Below are positions 8,829 to 21,939 of a DNA stretch of 64,000 nt, piece after piece (within the stretch, counting starts at the first letter, position 1; each line of letters begins with the position of its first letter). Origin of the DNA: Ceratorhiza oryzae-sativae. Its lineage: Eukaryota; Basidiomycota; Agaricomycetes; Cantharellales; Ceratobasidiaceae. The notes beneath the pieces are model-generated. The model saw only the letters and a list, made by a program, of their open reading frames with translations, was not told where the DNA came from and ran no database searches. The stretch lies in assembly GCA_030998015.1 (NCBI GenBank), contig JARWMV010000053.1:1-64000 (forward strand), written 5' to 3'. Position numbers and translations under genes: made by a program.

Positions 8829-10678
8829 CTCAGACTGCTTGTCTGTCATGTTCTCACACATCACACTGTGGGGCCTAGCCCTGAAACAATGCTAAATAAA
8901 TCTAACCTAAAAAACAACAAGATTGGTATTGGTGGTGTGGGGGTTTTATGTATGAGCAAGGCATGGTTTGGTGTGCAGCTCTAACAGAGGAGAGAAAGCA
9001 TGATGATCCTCAACCAAGTTGCCACCTCGATGAGGCTTGACACATTGTCATTGGTGAGCCTTCCTTAATTGTGGAATGTGTTGGCCAATCTAACGAACAG
9101 AATCAGTATATCAAGCCACCATGTGTGGAGAAGTCAGTGGTCGATGATGGAGAGGGGACCACAGATAGACCATTTCTGCACAGACTTTGTTTTCCCCTTC
9201 CAGTACTTGTTCAGCAACATTGTTGCAAGTCTTGGATGTGACTGACCACAAGCTAGACATGGGGGTGTATCATCCAATGGCATTGTGAGAGCACTAAATT
9301 GTGAATATGCACGAACAAGCCACGAATTGGTCAGTGAGGGTTTGGCCCACAGTTCTCCAAGAAGAAACAATGCCACATGCAGAGTGCAACAAAACCACTG
9401 GTGCCAAGATCCACCAGTCTCCTCTCAGCCCCCACAAAACACTCAGACAATATGCCAATAAAATAGCATAGTCCTCAACAGTGCCATGATGCAGCCTGCC
9501 TAAATATCCAAATGAAAGCAATGTCACACAAACACAGTTTGCTGTCTATTCCTCTACACATGATGTGTTGTGCCAACCAAGATATGAATTTTGTTTTAGG
9601 TGTCTTGAAGATCTCCTCAATTGGTCGACGAGCAGTGTGGACGATGCAAAGAAAACAATGTCACTTGTTCCTGGGTACTCAGTCCCAGACCATCTGGACA
9701 GTCACCTCCATTGCCCTTGTGAGTGTCCATGACTCCGAGATGACAGCTACACTCACAAACTCACAGGTATGTCGCATACCTTGAGACTCAAGTTGGCAAG
9801 CTTGAGAAAAAGCTGTGCAAGGTCAGTGGGTTTCCTCACTGTGTCCGATGACAACATACTGATTCTTGGAAGATCTTGCCTGGGATAAATCTTAACCAAG
9901 AGCTTGAGACCCTGGCAGGGGCTCCTCCTTGCGTTGCCCAACCCACTGTCCAATTGAGTCTCACACTGGCTGTGGCCTCTTTGTCTAACACCCCAACTTT
10001 ACCTGCTTCACCCCTGTGTGTTCAGCCTGAGGATTCACATGGCATCTTGGTGGTGGCTGAACTGCTCAAGCAGGTCTGGCTCATGGTCAAGTCAGACCCA
10101 GATCTTGGTTATAGCCAACACAACCCATCTCTGCACAAGGATATGTACTGGTCCAAGACAGCATCGACGAGACCAAAGGAACCATGTTATCACAGCCAAT
10201 CAAGTGGAGAAATCCTTCTTCAGGATGCAAAAGAGCTCAAGCAAGAGTATGAGGAGCTATTGTTGAGCACATACAAGGAGAGATCTGCACCAAGCCAGCA
10301 TGTGTCCAATCCACCTGCTTTCTGGACAAGTACTGGTTACCCACAGATTGATAACCTGTTGAACATATTTCCATCCATGCTGTTTCCTCACCTGAAGCCT
10401 CTGCGAGTTCGTATTTGCCAGCGGCAGCCCAAGTTTTGACAGCCCACTCCTCTGGAACAGCAGGCATTGGCAAGATATGTATAGACAACAGGCCTTCCAA
10501 GTTTGACCAAAGTGAATGCCAAACCTCACTTCAGTGAAGTTGTGCTCCCTGCCCCTGCTCTCCTACAGTCCCTTGTTGACCTGTTTTTCATCCATGCAAA
10601 TGTGTTCACCACTATCCTGCACTGACAATCATTTGAAGAAGAGTTGGCACAAGGTACTCACCTGCTGCAAGTGTGACA
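8829..10678. other. Unassigned segment between two CATCAG elements
   Basis: No protein family is recognised here. The longest open frame, 9876-10439 (+, 187 codons), has low-complexity composition and no motif I know. It is kept only as an unexplained frame. The two flanking CATCAG elements have different duplications (CT and CA), so this segment is not obviously a composite transposon. Confidence 0.5.
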
Positions 10679-11618
10679 CATCAGCAAAAATGGTTTTTCC
10701 ATGCAAGAGCTTTGGGAAAACAATATGTAATAACAGAGCTTGAAAGACAAGCAAAGACTCTGTGAGTTGTTGAAATAGCTTTAAAGATACTGCAATACAT
10801 GCCATGTTTTGGATGTCTTGAAATTTGGTCAAATGTCTTGAAGTGTCTTTGAGTGTCTTTGAATGTCTTTAGGTGTCTTTGAGCATCTTTGAGTTTCTTT
10901 GAGTGTCTTTGAGTGTCTTTGAGTGTCTTTACAGAGGTCAAGTGTCTTCAGGTGAATGGACCACAATATCCTGACTATCTATAACAGGTTGTGATTACTC
11001 CTCTTTTGGCTAATTTCAAATTTACCATATATGGAAATCCAAAAAATTAATGATTTTTGTAATTTTTGTGGCTACAACTTTCCTTTTTGGGGAAATTTCA
11101 AATTTGCCAAAAAGGTAAGTATACCCCAAATCTGTCATCAGAATGATCAATCTCCTCATCCAACCATCCATTTTGTGTCCCCTTGTTGCCAAAGCCACTA
11201 TATGCTATAAAATACCCCTGAGTGATGAGTAGTGTGCCCTTCTCATGCATGTGCTACATCACAACTAAAAGCTGAGACTTGCTGTGTCAGCAAGTCAGTG
11301 TCAGCAAGTCAGCATGATTACATAAGTCAAGCCCAGGGTTGTTTGAAATTGGTTTCAAGCTGTTATTGTGTGCTTGCAAGGTATTGCAAAGCATTCCAAG
11401 ATTAAGTATACTGACTTGAGGGATCCCAGTTGGTGTTCAAGACACTCAAAGATGCTTAAAGACACCTCAAGACATTCAAAGACACTCAAAGACATCTCAA
11501 GATAGGCCATGTTTTGAAAGAGCTTTAAAAGGGGGTATACATATTTGGTGTCTTTAGTGTCTTTAAGGTCTTTAAACATCTTTGAGGGCCTTTAAAGGAA
11601 ATTTCATTTTTGCTGATG
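10679..11618. mobile_element. Non-autonomous CATCAG element, copy 2 (inverted)
   Basis: The 940-bp element has the same termini as copy 1 and a 2-bp duplication CA at 10677-10678 and 11619-11620. Its sequence is the reverse complement of 7888-8828 with almost no differences; two chance frames of 86 and 74 codons are identical in both. The 12-bp arrays lie at 10840-10930 and 11440-11500. Confidence 0.85.
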
Positions 11619-14600
11619 CAGTGCCAAGCTCAGGATAAGAAAAATGAGATAATGAGCAGTTTCAATAATTTCAGCTTGGCAGTCAACCAGATAAGAGGGG
11701 CTGGAACATTTGCACACCTTGTGCTGATGGTGTGTGCATGTGCCAGTAAATGGAGCTTGGATCCAAGGTCTTAGCCAGTGTGTTAGAGGGCAATGCAACT
11801 GAGGGTGACGCTAAACTGGTGTCGCTGAGCGCTGGGTATCTGTTCTTTCAATAGGTGGATCTGAGGTGCCAGACCTGGTGTGTGCAGGTGGGATTGTGAA
11901 ATATGTAGTTATATTTTGTGAGTGTCTCTTCACTGTTGTGGGGTGCCAAATTCAATTTTTGACTGATTCACTGCGCTCTTGGCAGCGTACCCCCAAGCAC
12001 CTTTCACAGCTTATAGCACCTATATCATGGGTGGGATTCGGATCCTGTTCATTCATGATATCAGGGTGCTCAGAAAGACAGGTGGAAATGAGATCCAGAT
12101 CAAGCTATAAAATAGTCTACTTTGGTGAGTTGAATCCTTTGAGGTTGGATTGGGGTTGAGTATCCAGGGGCATGGGAGAGCCTGGGAGAGAGCTGATTTG
12201 TACTTTCCGAGTAATGTGTCGAGCTGGGGGTGATCATGTGTGATCCATGCATATTTATTCATCCTCTGGGAACAACGCAGGAACACGTCAGGAAAAAAGC
12301 CCCAGGCAAATTTGGGCAAATTACATCCAATTTGCCCATTTTCCCAGTTTGCCTTCCCCCAGGTGAAACACACTGTTATTTACCCTGGTTTGCACAATTT
12401 GCCATGGGTAAACAGGGCAAATTTGTAGAGATTACACAGCCCAGGCAGTTACATGATGTAACCAACCCAGTTTGCCACACCAGGTCAAATTTGCCCCAGG
12501 GCTTTTTCCCAACATGACAACTCACCTTTCATGGGATTACCAGGTATCATTCAGACACTCATCTGGATGGTGTCTGAATGCATCAACATGTCACTTGTTT
12601 CATGGTTGCACATCTTCCAACACTTGCAAACCACTGTTTGGGCTGTATTACCTCCAGGCACCATGGTGTAGGTTGTGCAATGTGGCCAAGGTGGGGCTAT
12701 TCTATATCAGACATGACATTGCAGACTTGATGCAAATCTTTTCAGGCTGCTGTTGGGCACGAGGCCACCACAGGTTGTCAGGTCTCCATACTGTCTGAGT
12801 GGTTGGTTTGTTTAGTTGGCAACCTTGATGCAGGAGGTGGCACACACCACAGGGGCTATGATGAACTGAACTTGGATGTGGAGAATGCTCCTCATGCTCA
12901 ATGTTGGCACACTCAGGCACATTCACTGCAACTTCTGGTCCCTCACAAGACTTCATTGACATTTGTTGTGTACTAAGCAAATGGCAACATAGCTTGTACT
13001 AGGTGTGGTGTGTTGGGAGTGCACCAAGCAGTCACACCAGCTCCACTCCAGGGGGTGGCTAGGCTTTTGAGAACAGCTATGGAAGAGTAACTAGACTGGC
13101 ATCAGTGTATAAGATGCATGTAGATTGTGTATCATGTTTGGTCACTCAACCAATTACAGTCCTGTGCTGGCCATTTGCCATGAATGTCTGGCCAAACAAA
13201 CTGCTGTTGCAAGGAGCCAGTGCAAGGTGAAATTGCTGTAGCTCAGATGAGTTAGTGAGCTATGACAACAGCTACTTGATGAGGATCAACAAGCACAGAC
13301 AGGTGCCAAATATGCCAGAATTGGTGTTACAATGGGTTCCACCAAGTGTTCACAGCCAACCATTTGTGGCTGGTAGCAAGCTATGGGCAGCGATTGAGAG
13401 TTTGGCTAGATGTCCCAGTGAGTGGGTCAAGAGTGTTGGCCAGCCAGACAAGCCTATGCATTGTGAGAAGAACAACCAGCACACATGTCAGCAATCCAGC
13501 ATCAAGGCTTTGTCAGCAGCTGGTCCCCTGTTCCTGCATCCACCTGATGTGTGAGCCCTGATCTAACAAGGACATCGCCACTCCCTGCTGTTTCCTGCCA
13601 ACTCCAGCAACAAGTCAAACTATCCCTCCTCATCACCTGTGTTGGGATGCAGACATGTCAGGTCCCTCAACCGTGTTGCTTGTTTTGGCCAACCTGGACA
13701 CAATCTGTGAGGCAGGTCCTGTCATCTGGGCCATATTGCTTACCAGCATCCTATAGCATGTACATGCAACTCAGGATTGCCACTGGCCCTTTTGCCATGT
13801 GCCAGCCTCCTGTCTGCTGCTGACAGCCTAATCATCTTGTGATCCACTGGCTTCATCAACTGTTGTGCTCTGTGTTGCTTCCAAATCCACACATGCAATC
13901 ATTTCAATTACCATGATACTCTGGCCTGCCATGCTGTTGTGAACTTGACTCTGAGCCCAGGGAACTGGTTCCCATGGAAACCAGCATGTTGTAACAGGGA
14001 CCAAGCTCACACCAGCAAATAGATACTGAGTATGTCCATGTTCAGATTTCCTTTCTGCTGAAGATGGTGCCTATGACTGAACCTTCCCTAGTGAGTGTGT
14101 GATTCTCCACACTGGTCTCTGCATTACATTTGCAAACCCCATGCACCCACCAATACACACTGACCATCCCATTTGTCCCTGCAACAACACCAAGGACATG
14201 TGTGTATTGGCTGTGTTAAAGCAAGAGGAACGTGAGAGCTGGGCAAACCAAGGATCCTTTACCTTTTTGATGGGCTGGTGCGCCAAGCAAAGTTAGTTTG
14301 CTGATTATTGGCTCAAAGAGTGCACAAGCTGATGACGTGACACACCATGGAGTGGCCATCAGGCAGGATGGTCAGGCAGCAAAATATGTAGCACAGTTCA
14401 TGTTGATTGTCAAACTCCTCTTTTGAAGGTGGCGACCTATGAATTAGCCTGTTGCCCACTAAATCACTCCATGAACTGTCAGACAATATCTTCATGGGAG
14501 AGGGGTTTGGATTGATATATGTCACAGCATGCCAGCTGTTGGTTCGCATACCACATTCAGCAAGGCTATTGCGCTTGCTGCAGCTGCTGTCAAAGTGCTT

Positions 14601-14968
14601 GGACGATGTGGAGGGGAGATAGCAATGTATGTTCATTGTGATGCTTATCTTGTCCTTCATGCTAAATTCTGATATGCATGATTGACAGGGCAGTGCTGAG
14701 TTGAGGTTGTGCAACCTGCATGCATCAGAGGTGTCAACATAGAAGCAAATTTGGTAGCTAATGTTTGACTTGAATGACTGGTGCTTGACATTTGTGGATG
14801 CATAATCCCTCTTACAAAGCCAGGTCACTGCTGCAATGGCCTGACTCAATTTTGTGAGAGAACCATGTGCCAGTATGTGAACCTCATTCCTATGGGATCC
14901 TAGGTCTCATCCAAATTGTTTCCATACAGGTATTGGTTGATTCCTTGACAGATGATACAGTTAGACTA
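11619..14968. other. Region without recognisable genes
   Basis: Apart from the MITE at 12291-12510, I see no gene or named repeat in this 3.3-kb AT-balanced stretch. Frames are short and overlap on both strands; the longest is 14313-14849 on the minus strand, 178 codons, rich in Ser, Cys and Asn. It resembles no family I know. The density of TG and CA dinucleotides and scarcity of CG suggest old, decayed repeat sequence. Confidence 0.5.
12291..12510. mobile_element. MITE of about 220 bp with long inverted termini
   Basis: The left end GGAAAAAAGCCCCAGGC and the right end, read inverted as GGGAAAAAGCCCTGGGGC, form imperfect terminal repeats. The similarity continues inwards through CAAATTTG. 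The flanks AACACGTCA and AACATGACA match at 7 of 9 positions, which would fit a 9-bp Mutator-type duplication. It has no coding capacity. Confidence 0.55.
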
Positions 14969-15229
14969 CACTAGGCAACAAAAGATTTGCAGGCATGTGA
15001 CAAGCATTCCACAGACGAGCACTGCTCACAAATGTGGAACTGTAAAAATAAAACAAAAATACATTTGAATGTGTGCATACATATACATTGTACATGTGAA
15101 TTGTTGCAAGAAATCATCCATGAATGAATGAGGTGTGAAATGAACACACCAAAATAGCCCTGCAAATCTTTTGTGGCTTGCATTTGCCAACAACCACTCA
15201 TTGCTGTGAATTATTGTGAGACCATTAAA

Positions 15230-16660
15230 TACATGAGTATGGGCACTAACACGAATTCTGTAGGGTATGCACAGGGTCAGGAACACATCTCCCACCACTA
15301 AAGCTAGGATTGTCACTTTGATTGAGTCTACTCACAAAACCTGTGCTGAAGTGGGCCAGGAGGTTGCCCAGGATGGAACAACTGTGTCCTGGATATACAA
15401 ATGATACCACAAGTCACACAATTTCACAGCTGTGTCCCTTTGGAGTGACTGTCCATGCAAATTGACCAAATCCCAAGGAGTGCTTGCTGTCAACAATGAC
15501 AAGTCAGGCGATGAAGAAAATAAGAAAAGAACTTGTATATGACAAGAGGTCAAGTTCTTGAGGAGTCCTCTGTGAACTTGACCTGGTTTATATACATGAT
15601 ATGAGCCACATCATAACAAACAAGTCCATACAGTGAGTCATGACCAATAAGAGATAGAAGCAACTGTGGAGCTGCAGAATTTCACATCACAGTTGAAATG
15701 CATCTTGGTGATCAGTCTGAAACATCCTTTGAGCCACATGACACAGATATACCATAAAAGGCAAGTATGTTTTGAAAATGATCTCATAAAATGTAATAAA
15801 TCAAGAAAATATTATAGGATAGATATATGCATGTCAGTTCATGACACTTGCTGCCTACAAGCTCACAAAGGGTACAGCCCCCAGCACTGCCAAGCTACAG
15901 CACCAGCTTTTCCCCCATGTCTCTGCCAAAACTGTCCAGAGAAGGGTGAAAGATGAAGGACTTGAGTGCTTCAGATGCTGAAATGTACCTTACCTGAAGC
16001 CTAGCCATATTTCAGGGTGTCTAGGATGGGGTATAGACCATCTTCTCTGGACACCAGATAACTGGCCTGTTGTTATCTTTTCTGATGCCTCTCAGTTCAA
16101 GTTGTTTGGGTCTGATGGGGCTCCAAAGTGTTGGGGAAGCGTGGCCAAGCACTAGACCCATGTTACACCAATAAGGAGGTGGCTCATGGCAGGGACAGTG
16201 TCATGACCTGGGGCTGTGTCACACAGCACAGTGTTGGGTGAATTGAACACATCACAGACCAGATGACATCTGCAGGATATGTCAAACTCCTAAATGAACA
16301 GTTACTTGGGTCCCTCAGTGACCATAATCTTGAACCTCAAGATGTTTTATTCCAGTGCAACCAAGATAGGAAGCAGTGGACAAAACTAGTCCAAGAATTT
16401 CTTGAGCAGCATGGGATTGATTCCCTTCCATGGCCAGCTTGCAGCCCTGATATGAACATCATTGAGAATCTTTGGGATCATCTGGACTGGCAAGTGCATG
16501 CACAAGTGCCTTGACCCAGCAATGCCAAGGAGTTATGGCAATACATACAAGAAGAGTGGTACAAAATCAATCAAAAATATATTGAACATCTATATGAGTC
16601 ACTACCTACAAGAGTGCAGAAGATGGTTGATGTGAAGGGGGGGAGTACTGAATATTAATA
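15230..16660 (+). pseudogene. Tc1/mariner transposase, decayed
   Basis: An N-terminal helix-turn-helix remnant with ARIVTLIEST-like sequence lies near 15305. It is followed, after the solo LTR, by VVIFSDASQFKLFGSDG (first catalytic Asp region, near 16070), a WGCVT segment near 16210, and WPACSPDMNIIENLWDHLD (third catalytic residue region, near 16440). The final frame ends near GGSTEY. Several stops and frameshifts break it, and a 359-bp LTR is inserted at 15488. It is not functional. Confidence 0.75.
15488..15846 (-). repeat. Solo LTR of the Ty3-B family
   Basis: The 359-bp LTR begins TGTCAACAATGAC on the plus strand and ends GTTCATGACA. It is flanked by the 5-bp duplication CTTGC at 15483-15487 and 15847-15851. 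It aligns along its full length with the two 370-bp LTRs at 35767-36136 and 51449-51818. It is inserted in the Tc1-like relic, so Ty3-B was active after that element had landed. Confidence 0.93.
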
Positions 16661-17097
16661 TAGTATTTTTGTGCATACCACAACTCAGAGATTTGGATCC
16701 CTGTTTCCAAAAGTGGTGGTAGGCCACAAAGGATTTGCAGGGCAATTTCAGTGTGTTCATTTCATACCTCATTCATTCATGGCCATTTTCTCTTGAGGAT
16801 CCAAATGTACAATGTATATGTATGCATGCATTCAAATATATTTTTGTTTTATTTTTACAGTTCCACATTCGTGAGCGGCGCTCGTTCGCGGAACACTTGT
16901 CATGTGCCTGCAAATCTTTTGTGGCCTAGTGTATCATCACAGATACGTATTTGCGTAGACAGAAATAGTAATTGTACACCATGTCGAATCTATAGCCTTG
17001 TCAATTACCATGTTGGTCGACAATATGCAATCAAAAGTACAACACGTGCAAGCCGCATGTGCGGCTTTCGACCACCACCCAGGTAGCACACGGACCA

Positions 17098-20000
17098 TGC
17101 CCCCCGACTCCAATCCATTCGATAAATTCAAGAGACTACTCGAATCCAGGAATCGTGTACGCGAATGTCTATGTAGCCGTTACTACGTGCAACTCTGACG
17201 AGACTGGTGTAGCCACGACCTCCTGAACCCACAGGTGCACATGCAACGCGGCAGGGTGTCCGAAAGGCCCTTCGAACGTTTGCTTTCGATGCGTTTGCAT
17301 CGTTTAGTGCCAAAACCTTGGAATTACTGAATCCCGAGGGATCTGAGGAGATCGCAGCTCCGACGCCTGAGCAGGCGCCTAATACCCATAACCCCGACCC
17401 CTCGTCGCACACATCTCCGTTGGTCCAGATGGACTCCTCGGGGAGGTTGTGGGAAGGATTAAAACTATTTGCTGGAGCGCTGCTGCATTGCGGCGACGAG
17501 TTTGGCCCTCTGAAGACTGCCATCGACGGGTTTGTTGCCTGCGCCGAAATCTTTCAGGTAATCCACCAAACAGAACCCGTACTTATCCTTTACATGCTGA
17601 CTGGTATGAACGCACATTTCTCCAGGTTTCAGGAGAAATGCAGGAAGAGTACGACTTGCTCCGGAAGACACTCGACTGGCACTTTCATGATCTTGCGGAG
17701 CAATTCGGCGGCAAGACACCACCCAGCATTCGACCCAGCATTATCAATCTAGCGAGGTATGAAATGTGCCTCATGGATGGGGTATCATGGTTCTGACCGA
17801 CTGCAAAGTGGATTGCAGCGTGAAATCGGCTACGTGCGTCTCAAGCAGCAAGGAGGCGGCTCTCAAGGATACGCACAAGCTCAAGCCGATATCGAAGACG
17901 TGATGAGGTCATACCGGCGTATCCAGAGCCTTGTGAACAGGCTGCTGGTGAGTATGCGAATCGCTTGCGCCAACAAGAACTCATCTGGCTGGATAGCTGA
18001 ACGCTAATGTCAACATCTGGCTCGGCCTGGAAAGAGTAGCAATAGTATGATCACCCGCATCCCAAATTGTAGACTGGATTGCTCATAAACTGATCCAACA
18101 GAGATCGAATCTGGACAGGTTGTCACCGTCTCATGCAGCCTATTACAACTCTAATGAGGCGAAGCAAATCAACCGCGATGAATGCACGCCAGACACCCGT
18201 CTGCAGGTGCTGGAGCGATTCAGAGCCTGGCGCGATGATAGACTGGGCGAAAAAATATACTGGCTAAATGGAATGGCTGGGACCGGAAAGACTACCGTCA
18301 CGTTCACCCTATGCAAACAGCTCGAGGCTGAAAAAAGGCTAGCCGCCAACTTCTTCTGCTCACGACGACTTCCCACGTGCTGCGAGGCACGATTCATTTT
18401 GCCGACAATCGCGTACCAGCTGGCCCAATTTTCGTACCCATTCAAATGTGCCCTATCACAAGTATTAGATCAAGATCCTGACGTGCACACTCGCGAGATT
18501 GCGACGCAATTCAACACATTGTTGTTTCAGCCACTGAAAAAGATCAATCCGTCAATCCCGGAGGACCTCCTGATCGTGATCGAGGGTCTGGATGAATGCA
18601 ACGATACCTCTTCCGTCGGGGATATCCTAGACCTGCTACTCGAGAATGCGAAAGAGCTCCCAGTCAGGTTCTTTCTGACCGGCAGGCCAGAACCCGAGAT
18701 ACGTCGTCGGATGTGTAACAGGGGTGGGGATCGCGAACGATCCGAGCTTCACCTGCACGACATTAGTCGATCCATCGTTCAGGACGATATCCACAAGTTT
18801 CTCGCAGCCGGGCTGAGACACGCAAATGTCTCGACCAGTGACCTTGCGATATTGGTGGAGCGATCCGACGGATTATTCATTTACGCAGCTACAATTGTGC
18901 GTTACCTTTCCAGCGGTGGCCCTGGGAGAGCACAGCAACGACTCGAGCAAGTTTTGACTGCGGCTCCAGCAGCCAAAGGTCCTGATGCTGCCATCAACGC
19001 ACTATACAGCTTGATACTCGAACATGCGATTCACAATCCTGATCTGGAGGAGCACGAGCAAGATGAGATGCTAGCGATCGTTCATACGGTGATATGCACA
19101 CAGGAACCACCGACTGCACATACCATTTCGCTCATTCTCGGACTGAAAGGCGCTGAGGGTGTGCTGGTTGCGATTGATCCACTACGATCAGTGTTGAATA
19201 TCCAGCGGGATAATGGGGTCATCACGACCCTACACAAGTCGTTTTCGGATTATCTGTTTGACAAGAGTCGGTCCAACCACTTCTGGTGTGACGCAGCGAA
19301 ACATAACGCCAAAATTGCGTTGGGGCTCATGAGGGTTATTCAAGCCGTGGATCCGCCTTTCAATATCTGCCACCTAACGTCGTCATATGTTCTAGACAAG
19401 CACGTTCCCAATCTGTCGGAAACAATCAAAGAGTGCATCTCTGAACGATTGGTTTATGCTTGCCGAACTTGGGGTACATACGTGCAACGGGCAGAGCCTG
19501 CGCAGGGTCTTTCAGCCTCTGTTGAAAAGGTGCTATCGAGCCGGCTGCTTCTGTGCACGGAAGTCCTTAATTTGACAGGCAATCTAAGAGATAGTGAAGC
19601 CGGCTCACTGAAGGGTCTTTGCGAATGGACAAAGGTATGCAGCGCCATTGTACATCACGCATCGTGCACTCACAACGGATCAGAGGCTACCCAAGTCTCA
19701 ACAAGCCGAGCTTATTCATGAGCTTGCGGTGGATGCCTGCCAATTCATCGAAGCGTTTGCGTCTGGCGATGCCACACAAAGTACACCACACATATATGTG
19801 TCCGCCCTACGTCTTTGGCCCGCAGGACGACCAGTTTCTAGATGCTATTCTCAGCACATCCAGCCTACTTCGTCTGTGGTTTCAAAATCATCGGGCATGG
19901 CTTACACCGCTGATGCCGGCAAGAGCAAGTCATCGGCATCCTCGATTTGGAGCACATCAAGCGAGCTATGCGCCGTAACAATGGCACCTGCCGGTCAGAT

Positions 20001-21939
20001 GATTGCCGCATGTGACCGAGATGGCCTCATATCTATGTGGGACACTGAGAGTAGAAATCGAATAACCGGTCTCATGAACTCGGGCGGTCGGCCAAGCAAT
20101 TGTATTGCGTTGTCTCCGGATGGCAAGCGCTTGGCATGCGGATTTGACGACTGTACCATCCGCATCTGGAACGGCCTCAAACAGAGCGAAGCGAGAAGCC
20201 CACTGCGCGGCCATACGAGCGCCGTCTGGTGTGTGGAATACTCGCCCGATGGCGCACATATCGCTTCTGGATCGGCCGACTGCACTATCCGCATCTGGAG
20301 CTCGTCGGGTGGCACCAAAGCAAAGGTCGTGCTGGAAGGGCACACTGGTGGCGTAAACTCGATAGCCTACTCTCCCAGCGGCAAGCATGTCGTATCTGGC
20401 TCGGACGACGGGACGGTCGGCATATGGGGCGTAAGCAAGAAACAGACGAGTGCTAATCAGCTAAAAGGTCACTCGGGTCGTGTTCGAACGGTGACATACT
20501 CGCCCGATGGTCAACGCGTCGCTTCTGGTGCCGAAGACTACACCATACGCATTTGGGATCCACAAAATGGTAGACAAGTTGGTGAACCACTCGAGGGGCA
20601 CACGTCTATTATCCACTGCGTGTTGTACTCTTCAGACAGCAGCCTCATCGTCTCTGGCTCGTACGATCGCACTGTCCGAGTCTGGGACGCTCGTTCTGGG
20701 CAGACTGTTGCGGGTCCGTTCACTGGGCATACGAGCTGGGTGTACTCTGCGGCGTTCATGGCTGGCAGCGCTCGAGTTGTGTCGTGTTCGAGTGACGGTA
20801 CGATCCGTGAATGGGACTTGGAGGATGTATACGCGCGTGCTAGTCGTTCAGATAAGCCAATCGGACGGCTGTGGTCAGTCGCGTTCTCCCCGGACAGCAG
20901 TTGCATCGTGTCTGCTGGAGAGGACGGCACTGTGCGAGTGTGGGATGTGGGCACGGGGACGATGAGATATAATGCACTCACGGGACACCCTATGGCTGTT
21001 AATTCCGTTGCGTGCTCTCCATGTGGTGGTTATATCGCCTCTGGGTCCGATGATCTCACCATTCGCATGTGGGATGCAAGGACTGGGCAGCTTAGAGGCC
21101 AGCCGCTCAACGGCCACACTAACGATGTCAACTCGGTGGCGTTCTCTCCCGACGGCAGTCGACTCGCATCTGGCTCCGGCGACGGGACCATCCGAGTCTG
21201 GGATGTGCAGTCTGGCTCTGTCGTGGCAGGTCCATTCACCGGTCTCACTCATTGGATTCGGTCGGTGGCATACTCACCCGACGGCACTCGCATCGTCTCG
21301 TGTTCTATAGACAAGACTGTGAGGGTATGGGACGCACAGACTGGAGCAATTGTTGCTGGCCCGTTCAGCTGCTCTTCAAGTTCTGTAATGTACTCGTCCG
21401 ATGGCACTCGGATCTTGTGCTCTTCCGGGTTTGATGTGGTCGTCCTGGATGCGCTGACTGGACATGTGGTACGTTCATGCGCAGGACATACGGGCAGGGT
21501 TCTATCGGCGGTGTTCTCCTCTGACAATCGTCACATCATTTCTGGGTCACATGACCGTACCATTTGTGTATGGGATGCGCAGACAGGTCAACCTGTCAAC
21601 GGCCCGTTTCATGCACATACCCACTGGGTGACGTCATTAGCGTGCTCACCTGACGGGCGTCTTGTTGCTTCGTGCTCCGAAGATGGCACAATCCGCATCT
21701 GGGACACGCACATGCTCACGTCGCCCCCACCACCAGACAACAGCTGGTGGACCGTGAACGAGGATGGCTGGGTCGTGGGTCACGACTCGCGTCTGCTGGT
21801 GTGGGTTCCGCGAGCCCTACGGAAAGGACTGAAGTGGCCGCAGAAGGTGGCACTAATATCTGATTCGAGCCAGTGGCAGCTGGATCTTACCGAAACGCAT
21901 TTGGGTACCGAGTGGTCCAATTGCTACGTGGACGCGTAG
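17098..21939 (+). CDS. NACHT-WD40 protein, HET-E-like (fungal NLR)
   Basis: This STAND/NLR-type protein resembles the vegetative-incompatibility proteins HET-E/HET-D, intracellular receptors that trigger cell death on non-self contact in ascomycetes; the ligand here is unknown. The likely ATG is 17098. Inferred exons are 17098 to about 17154, about 17246-17557, 17626-17756, about 17820-17947, about 18002-18048, about 18074-19634 and 19684-21939, with GT-AG junctions. The N-terminal helical part includes RKALRTFAFDAF. The NACHT domain has Walker A NGMAGTGKTT and a Walker B region VIEGLDEC. The last exon carries about 14 WD40 repeats, most ending SGS.D.TIRIWD, with one degenerate repeat near 21360-21460. 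No stops occur in the coding exons. The Tc1 relic and its solo LTR lie just upstream, leaving a promoter of about 165 bp before foreign DNA. Exon 1 and the small exon at 18002 are the least certain parts. Confidence 0.85.

Larger units (their letters stand above)
14969..16931 (+). mobile_element. Tc1-like relic with long terminal inverted repeats
   Basis: The element starts CACTAGGCAACAAAAG and ends with the inverted counterpart CTTTTGTGGCCTAGTG. TA dinucleotides flank it at 14967-14968 and 16932-16933. Inverted similarity extends over roughly 200 bp at each end (about 14969-15190 and 16720-16931). The inside holds a decayed transposase and a solo LTR of the Ty3-B family. Its right end lies only about 165 bp before the start codon of the NACHT-WD40 gene. 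Confidence 0.8.

Noticed and set aside
9876..10439. 187-codon plus-strand frame as a host gene
   Set aside because: No recognisable domain, splice context or conserved neighbour; retained only as an unexplained frame.
7888..11618. Composite transposon formed by two inverted CATCAG copies flanking 8829-10678
   Set aside because: Each copy has its own different 2-bp duplication (CT and CA), which indicates two independent insertions rather than one unit.
19966..21527. Several minus-strand frames of 70-147 codons
   Set aside because: They are antisense shadows of the GC-rich WD40 repeats.
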